The notes under the pieces were generated by a model that saw nothing but the letters and a program-made list of their open reading frames with translations, did no database searches and was not told where the DNA came from. Positions 26,610 to 36,336 of a stretch of DNA of 64,000 nucleotides are shown one piece after another; the first letter of the stretch is position 1; each line of letters opens with the position of its first letter. The position numbers were made by a program, and so were the translations under genes. This DNA comes from Butyrivibrio sp. LC3010. GTDB lineage: Bacteria > Bacillota > Clostridia > Lachnospirales > Lachnospiraceae. The DNA lies in NCBI RefSeq assembly GCF_000424385.1, contig NZ_AUJU01000003.1, positions 124,001 through 188,000 on the forward strand. Reading direction: 5' to 3'.

Positions 26610-27329
26610 TCACACCACCTGGCCAATTGCAAGCGTCACAAAGAATATCCTATTTACCCCATGTCTACGAAATTCCCTGGCTAGCTCATCTATAGTACTG
26701 CCGGTCGTGTAAATGTCATCAACAAGGATTATACATTTAAATTTTACATCATTTCTGCTTATATTAAAAGCTTTTTTCAAATTTGAGCGTCTTTGTGATG
26801 CGGAAAGAACCTTCATCGGAACCGTGTTTCTGTTCCTTGATACAACATCATTTCTGACAGGAATTCCAAGCTCATCTCCAAGGGCATCAGCAAATACCTC
26901 TGCCTGATTATAGCCTCTTATCCTCTGCTTTCTTCGGTACATTGGAACAGGTATTATAGCATCTGCCTTCAGTCCCTTTATCAAGTCTCCAAGATACTCA
27001 CCGGTGGCTTTAGCATAAAAATCTGCGTACTCCTTTCGCCCGGAATACTTGAACCTGTATATTGAGCCGGATATGGTTCTGTATCTGAATACACCGAATC
27101 CTCTGTCAAAATAATGTTTCGTCTTTCTGCAGTCACTGCAGAACTCTTCTTCTCTATTTTTAATCGGCTTACCGCACTTTAAACATGTTACTGTTCCGGC
27201 AAATTTTATGATTTTTTTACATTTATTGTGTATGAGTCCTTCTTTTGCCGCTACGATTCCATCACATACAGGACATCTTCTGGGATAGAGGATGGATATT
27301 GCATGATCAAAAAATTCCTTAACCTGCAA
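26610..27329 (-). CDS. comF: ComF-family phosphoribosyltransferase-like protein
   Basis: About 239 residues. Two N-terminal cysteine pairs (CPVCDG, CLKCGKPIK and CSDCRKT) form a zinc finger, followed by a PRTase domain with the PRPP loop CIILVDDIYTTGST near 200. ComF acts in DNA uptake during competence, possibly on single-stranded DNA. Two TTG codons are possible starts; the one at 27329 is preferred because GGGAGG lies 6 bases upstream, whereas the one at 27335 abuts it. The start lies inside the end of recD2 in another frame (about 11-base overlap). Confidence 0.88.
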   Translation of the reverse strand: MQVKEFFDHAISILYPRRCPVCDGIVAAKEGLIHNKCKKIIKFAGTVTCLKCGKPIKNREEEFCSDCRKTKHYFDRGFGVFRYRTISGSIYRFKYSGRKEYADFYAKATGEYLGDLIKGLKADAIIPVPMYRRKQRIRGYNQAEVFADALGDELGIPVRNDVVSRNRNTVPMKVLSASQRRSNLKKAFNISRNDVKFKCIILVDDIYTTGSTIDELAREFRRHGVNRIFFVTLAIGQVV

Positions 27330-29541
27330 CTGCAACCTCCCGGATTCTGTCCATAAGACCGGTATATCTTTTAAGCTGCTCTTCGTTTTCTATCATGATA
27401 TCGATAGTTTCCCTGTTTCCAAGAACCACAACACATTTCTGTGCTCTGGTAACGGCAGTATACAAAAGATTTCTGTTAAGGAGCATCCTTGGTCCTCCCA
27501 GAAGTGGAAGTATCACTGCAGGATACTCCGATCCCTGAGACTTATGTATAGTAATGGCATACGCATGCTCAAGATCATCCAGATCAGAAAAAGGATAAAC
27601 AACTCTTCTTCCTTCATCGAATTCCACTACAAGCTCCTTCATCACAGTGTTTATCTCTTTTACAACTCCCATATCACCGTTGAATATTCCAAGCCCCTTT
27701 TCCACAGTGATGCCATGTTTTCCCTGAACTTCCCACTCAGCCTGATAGTTGTTGTGTATTTGCATCACTCTGTCACCGACTCTTATGATTCTGTCCCCAT
27801 GAACATATTCTTTCTTGTTGTCATCCGCAGGATTTAAATATCTCTGTAGTATAGTATTTAAGGTCTGCGCCCCCAGAGGCCCTCTCTTCATAGGGGTCAG
27901 CACCTGTATGTCACTGCTTGATGCCTTAACATATCCCGGAAGCTTGTCCCTTATAAGCTCGATCATATGCTTGTAGATCACATCGGCATTATCTCTTTTC
28001 AGAAAAAAGAAATCCTTGCTCTTATTGTCCAGCTTTATCTCCTCACCATCCTTGATATGATGGGCATTCATGACAATATCGCTCTCCTTCGCCTGCCTGA
28101 AAATTTTCTGAAGGGTAATTGTCGTATAGGCTCCGCTTGCTATAAGATCATGCAATACCTGCCCAGGTCCGACGCTTGGAAGCTGGGAGCTGTCACCCAC
28201 AAGGATAAGATGGGTTCCTGGAAGCACTGCTTTTAAAAGCGCTGCAAAAAGATGCATATCAACCATGGACATCTCATCTATTATTATCGCGTCTGCCTCC
28301 AGGGGATTATCTGCATTTTTCTCAAAATGGATTCTGGACTTTTCTCCAGAATCATCTGAGATTCCTCCACCGACTCCAAGTAATCTGTGGAGAGTGGATG
28401 CTTCATAGCCTGTTGCTTCCGTCATTCTCTTGGCAGCTCTTCCGGTGGGAGCTGCAAGAAGTATCTCCATCTGCTCCTCGGCATAATATTCGATTATTGT
28501 GTTGATGGTTGTGGTCTTACCTGTACCGGGACCTCCCGTTACAATGACCACTCCGTTAACAGCACTAGCCGCTGCTGCTTTTCTCTGAAGATCATCAAGT
28601 TCAATTTGGCGCCTTTCCTCAATCTTCTTTATTCTTTTTATAAGTGACTCCTCACTCTCATGAGAGACCTGAAGATTAAGCTCATTTAGCATCACAGCTA
28701 TCGCCTGCTCCTCATAGAAGTAGGAAGCTGCATATACTTCGTTTTCTCCTCGGTATATAAGCTTTCTCTCAGCCATGAGGTTGTCCATCATGACCTCAAT
28801 ATTCTTTTCATCAACACCCAGAAGTTCCTTGCTTTTTCTTAAAAGCTCGTCCTTTGGAAGATAGCTGTTTCCATCTGCGGCAGATTCCAGAAGGACATAC
28901 ATTATTCCGCTTCTTATTCTGAACTCTGAGTCCACGCTTATGCCGACCTTTGCAGCAATCTCATCTGCGGTCTTAAAGCCTATCCCTTCAATATCATCTG
29001 CAAGTTTATAAGGATTTTCCTTTAAAATCCTGTATACCTGTGCGCCGTATTTTTCATATATTCTCACTGACATGGTACTGGATATCCCATATCCCGCCAT
29101 AAAAACAAAGGCATCGCGCATCTCCCTTTTATCAGTGAGCTGAATAGCTATATCTCTCGCTTTTCTCTCGCTTATTCCCTTTATCTCCGCAAGTCTTTCA
29201 GGCTCATCTTCAATTATCCTGAAGGTATCCTTGCCGAATTTTTTCACAATGCGCCTTGCCATGGTCTCGCCAATTCCCTTGATGGCGCCTGAGCCCAGAT
29301 ACCTCTCCATGGACTCCACATCATCAGGGGCTGCAATTTTATAACTGCTGACCTTTATCTGTTCGCCGTAGACCGGATGATTAGTCATGTCTCCGGAAAT
29401 TTCCAGAGTGTCACCCTCATCCACATCAATAAAACTTCCGACGCAGGTGATTTCTTCTCCATCTGATATCAGAACCATTACTCCATAGGTTCTGTCCGGG
29501 CTTCTATATATAAAATGATCTATATATCCCTTAACTTCCAT
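27319..29541 (-). CDS. recD2: RecD2-type ATP-dependent 5'-3' DNA helicase
   Basis: SF1B helicase, RecBC-independent RecD form. 740 residues from the ATG at 29541 (AGGAG six bases upstream; an ATG four codons earlier lies within that site). Order: N-terminal OB-like domain, tandem helix-hairpin-helix repeats (AIKGIGETMARRIVKKFG, AEIKGISERKARDIA, DIEGIGFKTADEIA), Walker A TGGPGTGKTTT (about 338), Walker B IIDEMSMVD, QKIFRQA and the C-terminal ITIHKSQGSEYPAV/TRAQK. It is thought to take part in mismatch repair and fork processing in Firmicutes. First gene of the recD2-to-HPr run. Confidence 0.95.
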   Translation of the reverse strand: MEVKGYIDHFIYRSPDRTYGVMVLISDGEEITCVGSFIDVDEGDTLEISGDMTNHPVYGEQIKVSSYKIAAPDDVESMERYLGSGAIKGIGETMARRIVKKFGKDTFRIIEDEPERLAEIKGISERKARDIAIQLTDKREMRDAFVFMAGYGISSTMSVRIYEKYGAQVYRILKENPYKLADDIEGIGFKTADEIAAKVGISVDSEFRIRSGIMYVLLESAADGNSYLPKDELLRKSKELLGVDEKNIEVMMDNLMAERKLIYRGENEVYAASYFYEEQAIAVMLNELNLQVSHESEESLIKRIKKIEERRQIELDDLQRKAAAASAVNGVVIVTGGPGTGKTTTINTIIEYYAEEQMEILLAAPTGRAAKRMTEATGYEASTLHRLLGVGGGISDDSGEKSRIHFEKNADNPLEADAIIIDEMSMVDMHLFAALLKAVLPGTHLILVGDSSQLPSVGPGQVLHDLIASGAYTTITLQKIFRQAKESDIVMNAHHIKDGEEIKLDNKSKDFFFLKRDNADVIYKHMIELIRDKLPGYVKASSSDIQVLTPMKRGPLGAQTLNTILQRYLNPADDNKKEYVHGDRIIRVGDRVMQIHNNYQAEWEVQGKHGITVEKGLGIFNGDMGVVKEINTVMKELVVEFDEGRRVVYPFSDLDDLEHAYAITIHKSQGSEYPAVILPLLGGPRMLLNRNLLYTAVTRAQKCVVVLGNRETIDIMIENEEQLKRYTGLMDRIREVAVAG

Positions 29542-29669
29542 GTTACTCCTCATCTATAAACAAATGTATTTCCTGTCTGCAGTTTTCCCTTTAGTGATGT
29601 GAAAACCGTCACCAAAATTGTTTTCGATTAACGTATTCTACTAATCCTACCACGTACAGACATAGAAAA

Positions 29670-29695
29670 TCCCTCTTTTGTAATAAAAAGAGGGA
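29670..29695 (-). terminator. Rho-independent terminator of the mbl-flagellar rod operon
   Basis: TCCCTCTTTT pairs with AAAAGAGGGA around a 6-base loop, giving a perfect 10-bp stem that ends in TTTTC on the minus strand. It lies 14 bases past the stop of the FlgJ-like gene and cleanly ends this operon before recD2. Confidence 0.8.
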
Positions 29696-29708
29696 CTTTG
29701 ATTACATT

Positions 29709-30083
29709 TTATAAATCATAATTGCGCTTCATGTTCTCATAAAGCATCTGAGCAAAACCATTGCTCTGTGTATCTGCCCCCGTGGCAGCTATATCCTGAA
29801 TTGTCATATCTTTGAAGTAGTCAACAAGGGTACCCATGGATTTCGATTCGTCCTTGCTGAATACTTTTGCCGTCTTCTCATATCCTTTATAAATCTGTTC
29901 CATAAAATATGCTTCAAACTGCTTGCAGGCATCCATAAGCTCTTTATCGGCTTTTGCCTGATCTTCATCAGTTTTGGCATTCCTGGCTTTTGATGCCGCC
30001 TGATTTGCCTTTTCAGATGAAGCCTGACTTGCAGCAAATTGCGATATTCCGGACACATTCATTGAATTCATATCTATAGCCAT
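29709..30083 (-). CDS. Rod-binding protein (FlgJ N-terminal domain)
   Basis: 124 residues. The C-terminal two thirds carry the rod-binding domain, recognisable by DACKQFEAYFMEQIYKGYEKT (about 51-71) and the final GFAQMLYENMKRNYDL. The N-terminus is low in complexity (ASQASSEKANQAASKA). The muramidase half of enterobacterial FlgJ is absent, as usual in Firmicutes. It probably caps or scaffolds rod assembly by FlhO and FlhP outside the membrane. It follows flhP with a 95-bp gap. Confidence 0.8.
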   Translation of the reverse strand: MAIDMNSMNVSGISQFAASQASSEKANQAASKARNAKTDEDQAKADKELMDACKQFEAYFMEQIYKGYEKTAKVFSKDESKSMGTLVDYFKDMTIQDIAATGADTQSNGFAQMLYENMKRNYDL

Positions 30084-30178
30084 GCTGTTTCCCCTTGCGA
30101 AAATCCTGTGAAATCCACAATTTATAAGACAAATTCATATTCCTCAAAGCCTTATAAAACAGGATCATCTCACACTAA

Positions 30179-31006
30179 TTATCTCTTAAGCTGGTTTGCT
30201 GTCTGCATCATCTCATCCGTTGTGGTGATAGCTGTTGAATTCATCTCGTAAGCTCTCTGCGCAACAATCAGATTAACCATCTCCGTAGCAACACTTACAT
30301 TTGAGCCTTCGAGATATCCCTGAACAACCTGGCTTCGCTTGATTCCGGGTGTTGTTGCTTCAGGAAGCGGATCTCCACTTGCCATAGTAGCCATAAAGCT
30401 TGTATCTCCAACTCTCTCAAGACCTTCAGCATTCCTGAACTGGAACAGTGCGATTGTTCCGATATCCTGTCTTACCTGGTTTGCATCAAGGTAGTACAGA
30501 TTGCCCTCTGTATCACAGGTGATATCTGATGCCTTGATAGTCTCATCATTTACAATGAGCGGATTGCCATCAACACCGATTACCGGATTACCTTCAGAGG
30601 TTGTAAGTTCCAGAGTGTTCTGATCTGTAAGAGCCCATACAAAGTTACCGTTTCTGGTAAACCTTATATTAGTGGGATCAAGGTTCTGCGCATCAGTTGA
30701 GTAAGCAAAGAAGCCATCTCCCTGTATCGCAAATGCTGAGCTTGAATCATTGTCCTGAAGGTTTCCTTGAGTAAAGAACGAATTAATCGAGGAAACTCTT
30801 ACACCAAGACCTACATCTGAATTAACCGGTGATCCGGTAGTCTGAACCGTCTTGGTCTTAAGCTCCTGATAAAGCAATGATTTAAATTTTGCACTCTGTG
30901 CCTTGTAGCCTGCAGAGTTAACGTTAGCCAGATTATTTGCTATGGTGTCTACATTCGTCTGTTGTGCATTCATTCCGGATGCTGCTGTCCATAAGCTTCT
31001 TACCAT
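30179..31006 (-). CDS. flhP: Flagellar rod protein FlgG-like (FlhP)
   Basis: 275 residues from the ATG at 31006, chosen for its AGGAGG 8 bases upstream; the 49 open codons before it do not fit the family. Starts MVRSLWTAASGMNAQQ with IANNLANVNSAGYKAQ, the flagellar rod N-terminal motif, has the central GVRVSS and FFAYSTDAQNLD region and ends VNLIVAQRAYEMNSTAITTTDEMMQTANQLKR, the conserved C-terminal coiled region. Exported by the flagellar type III system. In Bacillus it follows mbl and flhO exactly as here. The name flhP rests on synteny. Confidence 0.88.
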   Translation of the reverse strand: MVRSLWTAASGMNAQQTNVDTIANNLANVNSAGYKAQSAKFKSLLYQELKTKTVQTTGSPVNSDVGLGVRVSSINSFFTQGNLQDNDSSSAFAIQGDGFFAYSTDAQNLDPTNIRFTRNGNFVWALTDQNTLELTTSEGNPVIGVDGNPLIVNDETIKASDITCDTEGNLYYLDANQVRQDIGTIALFQFRNAEGLERVGDTSFMATMASGDPLPEATTPGIKRSQVVQGYLEGSNVSVATEMVNLIVAQRAYEMNSTAITTTDEMMQTANQLKR

Positions 31007-31158
31007 AAAATACCTCCTAGCCGTGCAGTTGTAAAAACAACGACTTCTTAAATGCAATATGGAAAAGCCTTCAAGAATCCTGCGTTTTTCAAGAAACTGC
31101 TCCAATACGAATATCGAATTTCCAAAGAAATCCAATAGTCTATAATCTGCCAATTAAT

Positions 31159-31185
31159 ATATCGGCTATTCACTCTATAAGATTA
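31159..31185 (-). promoter_or_regulatory. Possible sigma-D promoter ahead of flhP
   Basis: On the minus strand GCCGATAT (31166-31159) is preceded, 15 bases upstream, by TAAT (31185-31182), one base off the TAAA -35. It lies in the unusually long 186-bp gap between flhO and flhP, about 150 bases before the flhP ATG, the same distance as the stronger site in front of mbl. Confidence 0.45.
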
Positions 31186-31192
31186 ATAGTCC

Positions 31193-32053
31193 TTACTGAA
31201 CTTTTCCAAGCTGGTTAACTGCTATATCCAATGTGTCCTCCTCAGCCTGCAGAGCCTTGGAATTGGTATCATACTGTCTCTGTATGGTAATTATGTTAAC
31301 CATCTCATCAACCACACTTACGTTTGAAGCTTCGAGATATCCCTGATTAACAGTGGCATTAGCTTCTGCCGCCGTGGTCGAAACCACCTGAGCACCACCC
31401 TCACCGATAATGAAAGCATTATCCTGATATCTCTGCAAAAATTGAGGATTGTCAAATCTTGCAACCTGTATGGTTGAAACCACGTTCAAATCCTGGACTA
31501 TAGTACCGTCCTGATTTATTGTAGTATCTATATTCGGATCTATCTGAATGGGATTATTGTTGACATCCAGGACATTATTACCCTCACTTGTGACTAGGTA
31601 GCCATCAAGCGTAAGGGTAAAATTACCGTCTCTGGTATATTTGATAAGTTGTCCGCCGCCATCAGGATCATCTGATGCGTAAGACGTTGCAAAAAAGGCA
31701 TTACCGCCCGCTGTCATGTTGTCATTAACAGAGTTGTCATCTACATTGGGAAGCCCGTTATTAAGAGCAAGATCAAAGGTCTGACCTGTTTGTCTGAGCC
31801 CTCCCTGTTCGAAGTTAGTATAGGTTCCGGCGAGCTTAACTCCCGGATTCATAAGGCCAAGTCTCCTGGCAGTCCAAGGCGCATCAGAATAGTCCTTAAT
31901 CTTCAATGCCAGAAGATCACGGAATGACTGGCTTACCGAACGTTCCTCCTTGAAACCGGTAGAATTCACATTGGCGAGATTATTTGTCTCGATATCCATG
32001 CGTTTTTGTTCGTTTACCATACCTGTGTATGCAGTGTACAGACCTTTAACCAT
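31193..32053 (-). CDS. flhO: Flagellar rod/hook-basal body protein FlgF/FlgG-like (FlhO)
   Basis: 286 residues. N-terminus MVKGLYTAYTGMVNEQKR with ETNNLANVNSTGFKEE, a central region with GNNVLDVNNNPIQIDP, and the C-terminal motif NQGYLEASNVSVVDEMVNIITIQRQYDTNSKALQ split here by family convention into the rod C-terminal domain. It forms part of the distal or proximal rod outside the membrane. It lies 23 bp after mbl and before flhP, as in Bacillus subtilis. The name flhO rests on that synteny. Confidence 0.87.
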   Translation of the reverse strand: MVKGLYTAYTGMVNEQKRMDIETNNLANVNSTGFKEERSVSQSFRDLLALKIKDYSDAPWTARRLGLMNPGVKLAGTYTNFEQGGLRQTGQTFDLALNNGLPNVDDNSVNDNMTAGGNAFFATSYASDDPDGGGQLIKYTRDGNFTLTLDGYLVTSEGNNVLDVNNNPIQIDPNIDTTINQDGTIVQDLNVVSTIQVARFDNPQFLQRYQDNAFIIGEGGAQVVSTTAAEANATVNQGYLEASNVSVVDEMVNIITIQRQYDTNSKALQAEEDTLDIAVNQLGKVQ

Positions 32054-32076
32054 ATACCGTCCCCTATTTATTTATT

Positions 32077-33069
32077 TTATACTTCGCGATAACCTGCAAG
32101 GAACTCTACATATCTTCCTGTTCCGATAGCAACAGCCGTCATCGGATCATCAGCCGTAACAGTATTGATACCTGTCTTGGAAGCAATGAGGTCATCCAGT
32201 CCGCGAAGAAGGCTTCCGCCACCTGTAAGGACAATTCCTCTGTCAGCGATATCAGCAGCAAGTTCCGGAGGGGTCTTCTCCAAAACTCCGTGGATAGCTT
32301 CTACGATCTGAGCTGTAGTCTCACGAAGAGCCTCTTCTGTCTCCTCAGATGAAACCTTAACTGTCTTAGGAAGACCTGTAACCAGGTTACGTCCTCTGAC
32401 ATCCATATAATCAGCCTCAGCTCTGGGATAAGCTGCGCCAATCTTGATCTTGATATCTTCTGCAGTTCTCTCACCGATAAGAAGATTATGCTTTTTACGC
32501 ATATATCTTACGATTGCTTCATCAAAGTCATCGCCTGCAATCTTAACTGATGTACTTACAACTGTTCCGCCAAGTGAGATAACAGCGATATCAGATGTAC
32601 CACCACCTATATCAACAATCATGTTACCGCAAGGCTTTGTAATATCTATACCTGCTCCAATGGCTGCAGCAATAGGCTCCTCGATAATACGGACATCTCT
32701 TGCACCTGCCATTAAAGTAGCATCTTCAACTGCTTTTCTTTCAACTTCTGTAACTCCACTCGGTACACAAACTGCTATGAGCGGCTTACGGAAGGTTCTG
32801 TGTCCAATAGCCTTGGTGATGAAGTACTTCATCATCTGCTCTGTGACTTTGTAATCTGAAATAACACCCTGTCTAAGCGGTCTTACAGCAACAATATTAC
32901 CTGGCGTACGACCAAGCATAAGTCTCGCATCCTCACCGATTGCCTTGATCTTCTCAGTATCCCTGTCATAAGCCACAACTGAAGGCTCCTTCAAAACTAC
33001 ACCCTTACCACGGATGTAAACCAGGATGCTGGCTGTACCTAAGTCAATTCCAATATCTGTATACTGCAT
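32077..33069 (-). CDS. mbl: MreB/Mbl family actin-like protein
   Basis: Cytoskeletal ATPase guiding lateral wall synthesis. 330 residues with the actin-fold signatures DIGIDLGTASILVYIRGKG (phosphate 1), MIVDIGGGTSDIAVISLGG (phosphate 2), EPIAAAIGAGIDI and IVLTGGGSLLRGLDDLI (adenosine site). Length is normal. The assignment to the Mbl branch comes from its neighbours flhO and flhP. The promoter upstream looks like a sigma-D site, which would place this gene under motility control. Confidence 0.9.
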   Translation of the reverse strand: MQYTDIGIDLGTASILVYIRGKGVVLKEPSVVAYDRDTEKIKAIGEDARLMLGRTPGNIVAVRPLRQGVISDYKVTEQMMKYFITKAIGHRTFRKPLIAVCVPSGVTEVERKAVEDATLMAGARDVRIIEEPIAAAIGAGIDITKPCGNMIVDIGGGTSDIAVISLGGTVVSTSVKIAGDDFDEAIVRYMRKKHNLLIGERTAEDIKIKIGAAYPRAEADYMDVRGRNLVTGLPKTVKVSSEETEEALRETTAQIVEAIHGVLEKTPPELAADIADRGIVLTGGGSLLRGLDDLIASKTGINTVTADDPMTAVAIGTGRYVEFLAGYREV

Positions 33070-33226
33070 GAAATCTATTACCCCTTTCTGGAAATAAGGC
33101 TAAGAGCGCATAGTCGCTCACAATAATTATTTAAAGATATAATTCATTAAGCATTATAAACCAATAGGGCAATATTTGAAACATCAAATCACAATTTTTT
33201 AATTGGCTCTACACTTGTCTATAGGT

Positions 33227-33254
33227 TTATCGGCAGAACTTTATAAAAACTTTA
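33227..33254 (-). promoter_or_regulatory. Sigma-D/sigma-28-type promoter of the mbl-flhO-flhP operon
   Basis: Minus strand: TAAAGTTT (33254-33247), 12 bases, then GCCGATAA (33234-33227). Both boxes equal the enterobacterial sigma-28 consensus, with one extra base in the spacer, and fit the Bacillus sigma-D form TAAA-N16-GCCGATA. It starts 21 bases after the uvrA stop and leaves a leader of about 150 bases before mbl. Confidence 0.75.
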
Positions 33255-33274
33255 TACTTTTTATCAAGAAATAT

Positions 33275-36172
33275 TTATTTTTTTTCCAACATTTTTTTGA
33301 TGTACTTACCTGTGTAAGATTTCTTACATTTTGCCACCTCTTCAGGTGTTCCCTTTGCCACAACCGTACCACCGCCGGAGCCGCCTTCAGGTCCCATATC
33401 AATGATATAATCCCCGGTTTTTATGACATCCAGGTTGTGTTCTATCACAATTACAGTATTCCCGGCATCAACAAGTTCATGAAGGATCTTAACGAGCTTT
33501 TGCACATCCGCAAAATGAAGTCCTGTAGTAGGCTCATCAAGAATATAGATTGTTTTTCCGGTACTTGCCCTTGAAAGCTCTGTGGCAAGCTTTATTCTCT
33601 GTGCCTCTCCTCCGGATAGCTCTGTTGAGGGCTGTCCCAGCTTGACGTAGCCAAGTCCCACATCATAAAGAGTCTTTATCTTTCTTTTTATTGTCTTGAT
33701 GTTTTCAAAAAACGGCAGAGCTTCTTCAACTGTCATATCAAGAACATCATATATGTTCTTGCCCTTGTATCTGACTTCCAGCGTCTCTCTGTTATAACGT
33801 TTTCCGCCGCAGACTTCACAGGGAACATAGACATCCGGCAGGAAGTGCATTTCGATCTTTATTATGCCATCTCCGCCGCAGGCTTCGCATCTTCCGCCCT
33901 TTACATTAAAGGAAAATCTGCCCTTCTTATAGCCCCTTGTCTTGGCATCAGGAGTACCTGCAAAAAGATCTCTTATCATGTCAAATACGCCTGTATATGT
34001 AGCAGGATTGGATCTGGGTGTTCTTCCGATGGGAGACTGGTCAATAGCAATTACCTTATCAAGCTGCTCAATTCCTTCTATTCCCTTGTGCTTTCCGGGA
34101 ATACATCTTGCCCTGTTAAGGTCTCTCTCAAGATGCTTGTAAAGTATCTCATTTACGAGAGAGCTCTTTCCCGAACCGGAGACACCGGTTACTATGGTTA
34201 ATACTCCAAGAGGGAATTCAACATCAATATTTTTAAGGTTGTTCTCCTGAGCTCCTTTTACCTTTATCCATCCTGTGGGCTGTCTTCTGTGGTCCGGAAC
34301 CGCAATTTTAAGCTTTCCTGAGAGATATTGTCCGGTTATGGATTCCTTTACCTTCATTATCTCCTCGGCGGTTCCTGCTGCCACAATCTCACCACCATGG
34401 GAGCCTGCTCCCGGCCCCACATCCACTATGTAATCCGCAGCTCTCATAGTATCCTCGTCATGTTCAACCACGATAAGTGTATTACCCAGGTCTCTTAAGT
34501 TTTTAAGGGTATTAAGAAGCTTATCATTATCTCTCTGATGAAGTCCGATACTCGGCTCGTCAAGGATATAGCACACTCCGCAGAGACCTGACCCGATCTG
34601 GGTTGCAAGTCTTATACGCTGTGCTTCACCGCCAGATAGTGTACCTGTAGCTCTGGACAATGACAGATAATCAAGGCCAACATCAATTAGGAAGCCTACT
34701 CTTGCTCTGATTTCCTTAAGTACCTGTGCTCCGATGATTTCCTGCTGCTTTGTGAGCTTTAATCCTTCAAGATATTCATGAAGCTCTCCAATCGAAATTG
34801 ATGTTATCTCATATATATTTTTATCATCAATAGTCACAGCCAGAGAATCCGCCTTTAGTCTCTGTCCCTTACATGCAGGGCAGGGTGTAATTCTCATATA
34901 CTGCTCATATTCTGCCTTCTGGTTTTCAGAAAATGTCTCGCGATACCTCTGCTCCACATTCTTTATAAGTCCGTCGAACTTTATGGGATATCTTCCTTCT
35001 CCGCGCTGTCCCGAATATGCCACTGTCACTTCTCTGTCAGCACCGTATACAAGCATATGTCTGACCTTGGGACTGAGCTTTTCAAACGGAGTATCCATGC
35101 TGAATTTGTATTCCTTCGCAAGAGCCTTAAGAGTTGCATTGGTAAAGCTGCCTTCCTTATTAGAAGACTGCCATCCCATTACCTGAAAACATCCATCATT
35201 TATGGATAGGGATTTATCAGGAATCATCAGCTCCTCGTCGAATTCCATCTTATAGCCAAGTCCTGTACACTCAGGGCAGGCACCGAAGGGATTATTGAAG
35301 GAAAAGCTTCTGGGCTCAATCTCGGATATACTTATCCCGCAGTCAGGACAGGCAAAGCTCTGACTAAAGTTCATGGGCTTTCCATCTATGACATCTACTG
35401 TCAAAAGTCCCTCAGCAAGATTAAGAGCGCTCTCTATTGAATCTGTAAGTCTTCCTCTTAATTCCTCAACCTCATCTCTGATAACAAGTCTGTCGACAAT
35501 AATCTCGATATTGTGCTTTATGTTCTTATCGAGCTTGATCTCCTCTGAGAGGTCATACTGACTGTCATCTATTCTCACACGCACAAAGCCTGCTCTTTTA
35601 GCTCTGTCCAGAACCTTGGCATGCTCACCCTTACGTCCTCTGACAACCGGTGCCAGAATCTGGAACCTGGTTCCTGAAGGAAGAGAGAGAATCTGATCAG
35701 CCATCTCATCAACGCTCTGTCTCCTTATCTCACGTCCGCAATTCGGGCAGTGAGGAATTCCTATTCTTGCATATAAAAGTCTGAAGTGATCGTAAATCTC
35801 TGTAACTGTTCCGACAGTAGATCTGGGGTTTCTGTTGGTGGATTTCTGATCGATTGAAATTGTAGGTGACAGCCCTTCAATTTTTTCCACATCAGGCTTA
35901 TCCATCTGTCCCAAAAACATTCTCGCATAGGAAGAAAGAGATTCCATATATCGTCTCTGTCCCTCAGCAAAAATAGTGTCAAAGGCAAGGGAAGATTTAC
36001 CTGAACCGGAGAGCCCCGTAAATACTGTGAGGGTCTCTCTTGGTATATTTACCTTTACGTGCTTAAGATTGTGTTCATTAGCGCCACGAACACGGATGTA
36101 GTCATGGATGTCATCCGATAATATTCGCTTTGCAGATGTGTTTTCTTTTATCATATGTGAATTTTCAGCCAT
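33275..36172 (-). CDS. uvrA: Excinuclease ABC subunit A
   Basis: DNA damage sensor of nucleotide excision repair; a dimeric ABC ATPase that loads UvrB. 965 residues from the ATG at 36172, with GAGG upstream; the TTG at 36187 is inside that site and rejected. First Walker [15 protein letters not shown], zinc module CPNCGREI, large insertion with CPDCG and CPECTGLG, signature [13 protein letters not shown], second Walker [29 protein letters not shown] zinc finger and second signature [13 protein letters not shown]. All expected parts are present. It follows uvrB with a 164-bp gap full of small hairpins. Confidence 0.97.
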   Translation of the reverse strand: MAENSHMIKENTSAKRILSDDIHDYIRVRGANEHNLKHVKVNIPRETLTVFTGLSGSGKSSLAFDTIFAEGQRRYMESLSSYARMFLGQMDKPDVEKIEGLSPTISIDQKSTNRNPRSTVGTVTEIYDHFRLLYARIGIPHCPNCGREIRRQSVDEMADQILSLPSGTRFQILAPVVRGRKGEHAKVLDRAKRAGFVRVRIDDSQYDLSEEIKLDKNIKHNIEIIVDRLVIRDEVEELRGRLTDSIESALNLAEGLLTVDVIDGKPMNFSQSFACPDCGISISEIEPRSFSFNNPFGACPECTGLGYKMEFDEELMIPDKSLSINDGCFQVMGWQSSNKEGSFTNATLKALAKEYKFSMDTPFEKLSPKVRHMLVYGADREVTVAYSGQRGEGRYPIKFDGLIKNVEQRYRETFSENQKAEYEQYMRITPCPACKGQRLKADSLAVTIDDKNIYEITSISIGELHEYLEGLKLTKQQEIIGAQVLKEIRARVGFLIDVGLDYLSLSRATGTLSGGEAQRIRLATQIGSGLCGVCYILDEPSIGLHQRDNDKLLNTLKNLRDLGNTLIVVEHDEDTMRAADYIVDVGPGAGSHGGEIVAAGTAEEIMKVKESITGQYLSGKLKIAVPDHRRQPTGWIKVKGAQENNLKNIDVEFPLGVLTIVTGVSGSGKSSLVNEILYKHLERDLNRARCIPGKHKGIEGIEQLDKVIAIDQSPIGRTPRSNPATYTGVFDMIRDLFAGTPDAKTRGYKKGRFSFNVKGGRCEACGGDGIIKIEMHFLPDVYVPCEVCGGKRYNRETLEVRYKGKNIYDVLDMTVEEALPFFENIKTIKRKIKTLYDVGLGYVKLGQPSTELSGGEAQRIKLATELSRASTGKTIYILDEPTTGLHFADVQKLVKILHELVDAGNTVIVIEHNLDVIKTGDYIIDMGPEGGSGGGTVVAKGTPEEVAKCKKSYTGKYIKKMLEKK

Positions 36173-36252
36173 TTTTATCGTCCTCAAGAATTCTATATAC
36201 TCCGGTAAAATATCCCGCGAGCATCACATGTTGTATATGTAGCCCGCAAGAA

Positions 36253-36288
36253 TCCTGCTTTGCAGGACACGCCCCTCGCTTTGCGAGG
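36253..36288. repeat. Twin mini-hairpins between uvrB and uvrA
   Basis: Two perfect 15-base hairpins of the same design stand 6 bases apart: TCCTGC-TTT-GCAGGA (36253-36267) and CCTCGC-TTT-GCGAGG (36274-36288). The stems differ at several positions but keep pairing, and both have a TTT loop on the plus strand (AAA on the minus). No T-run follows. Confidence 0.7.
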
Positions 36289-36302
36289 ACCTAGTCCAAT
36301 AC

Positions 36303-36334
36303 GATTCCCGTTTTTCTAAGGAAAAACAGGAATC
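36303..36334. terminator. Strong hairpin immediately after uvrB
   Basis: GATTCCCGTTTTTC pairs with GAAAAACAGGAATC over 14 bp around a 4-base loop, starting 2 bases past the uvrB stop. No T-run follows on the minus strand, so it looks more like a 3'-end stability or processing element than a classical terminator; uvrA expression downstream would be adjusted by it. Confidence 0.55.
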
Positions 36335-36336
36335 TA

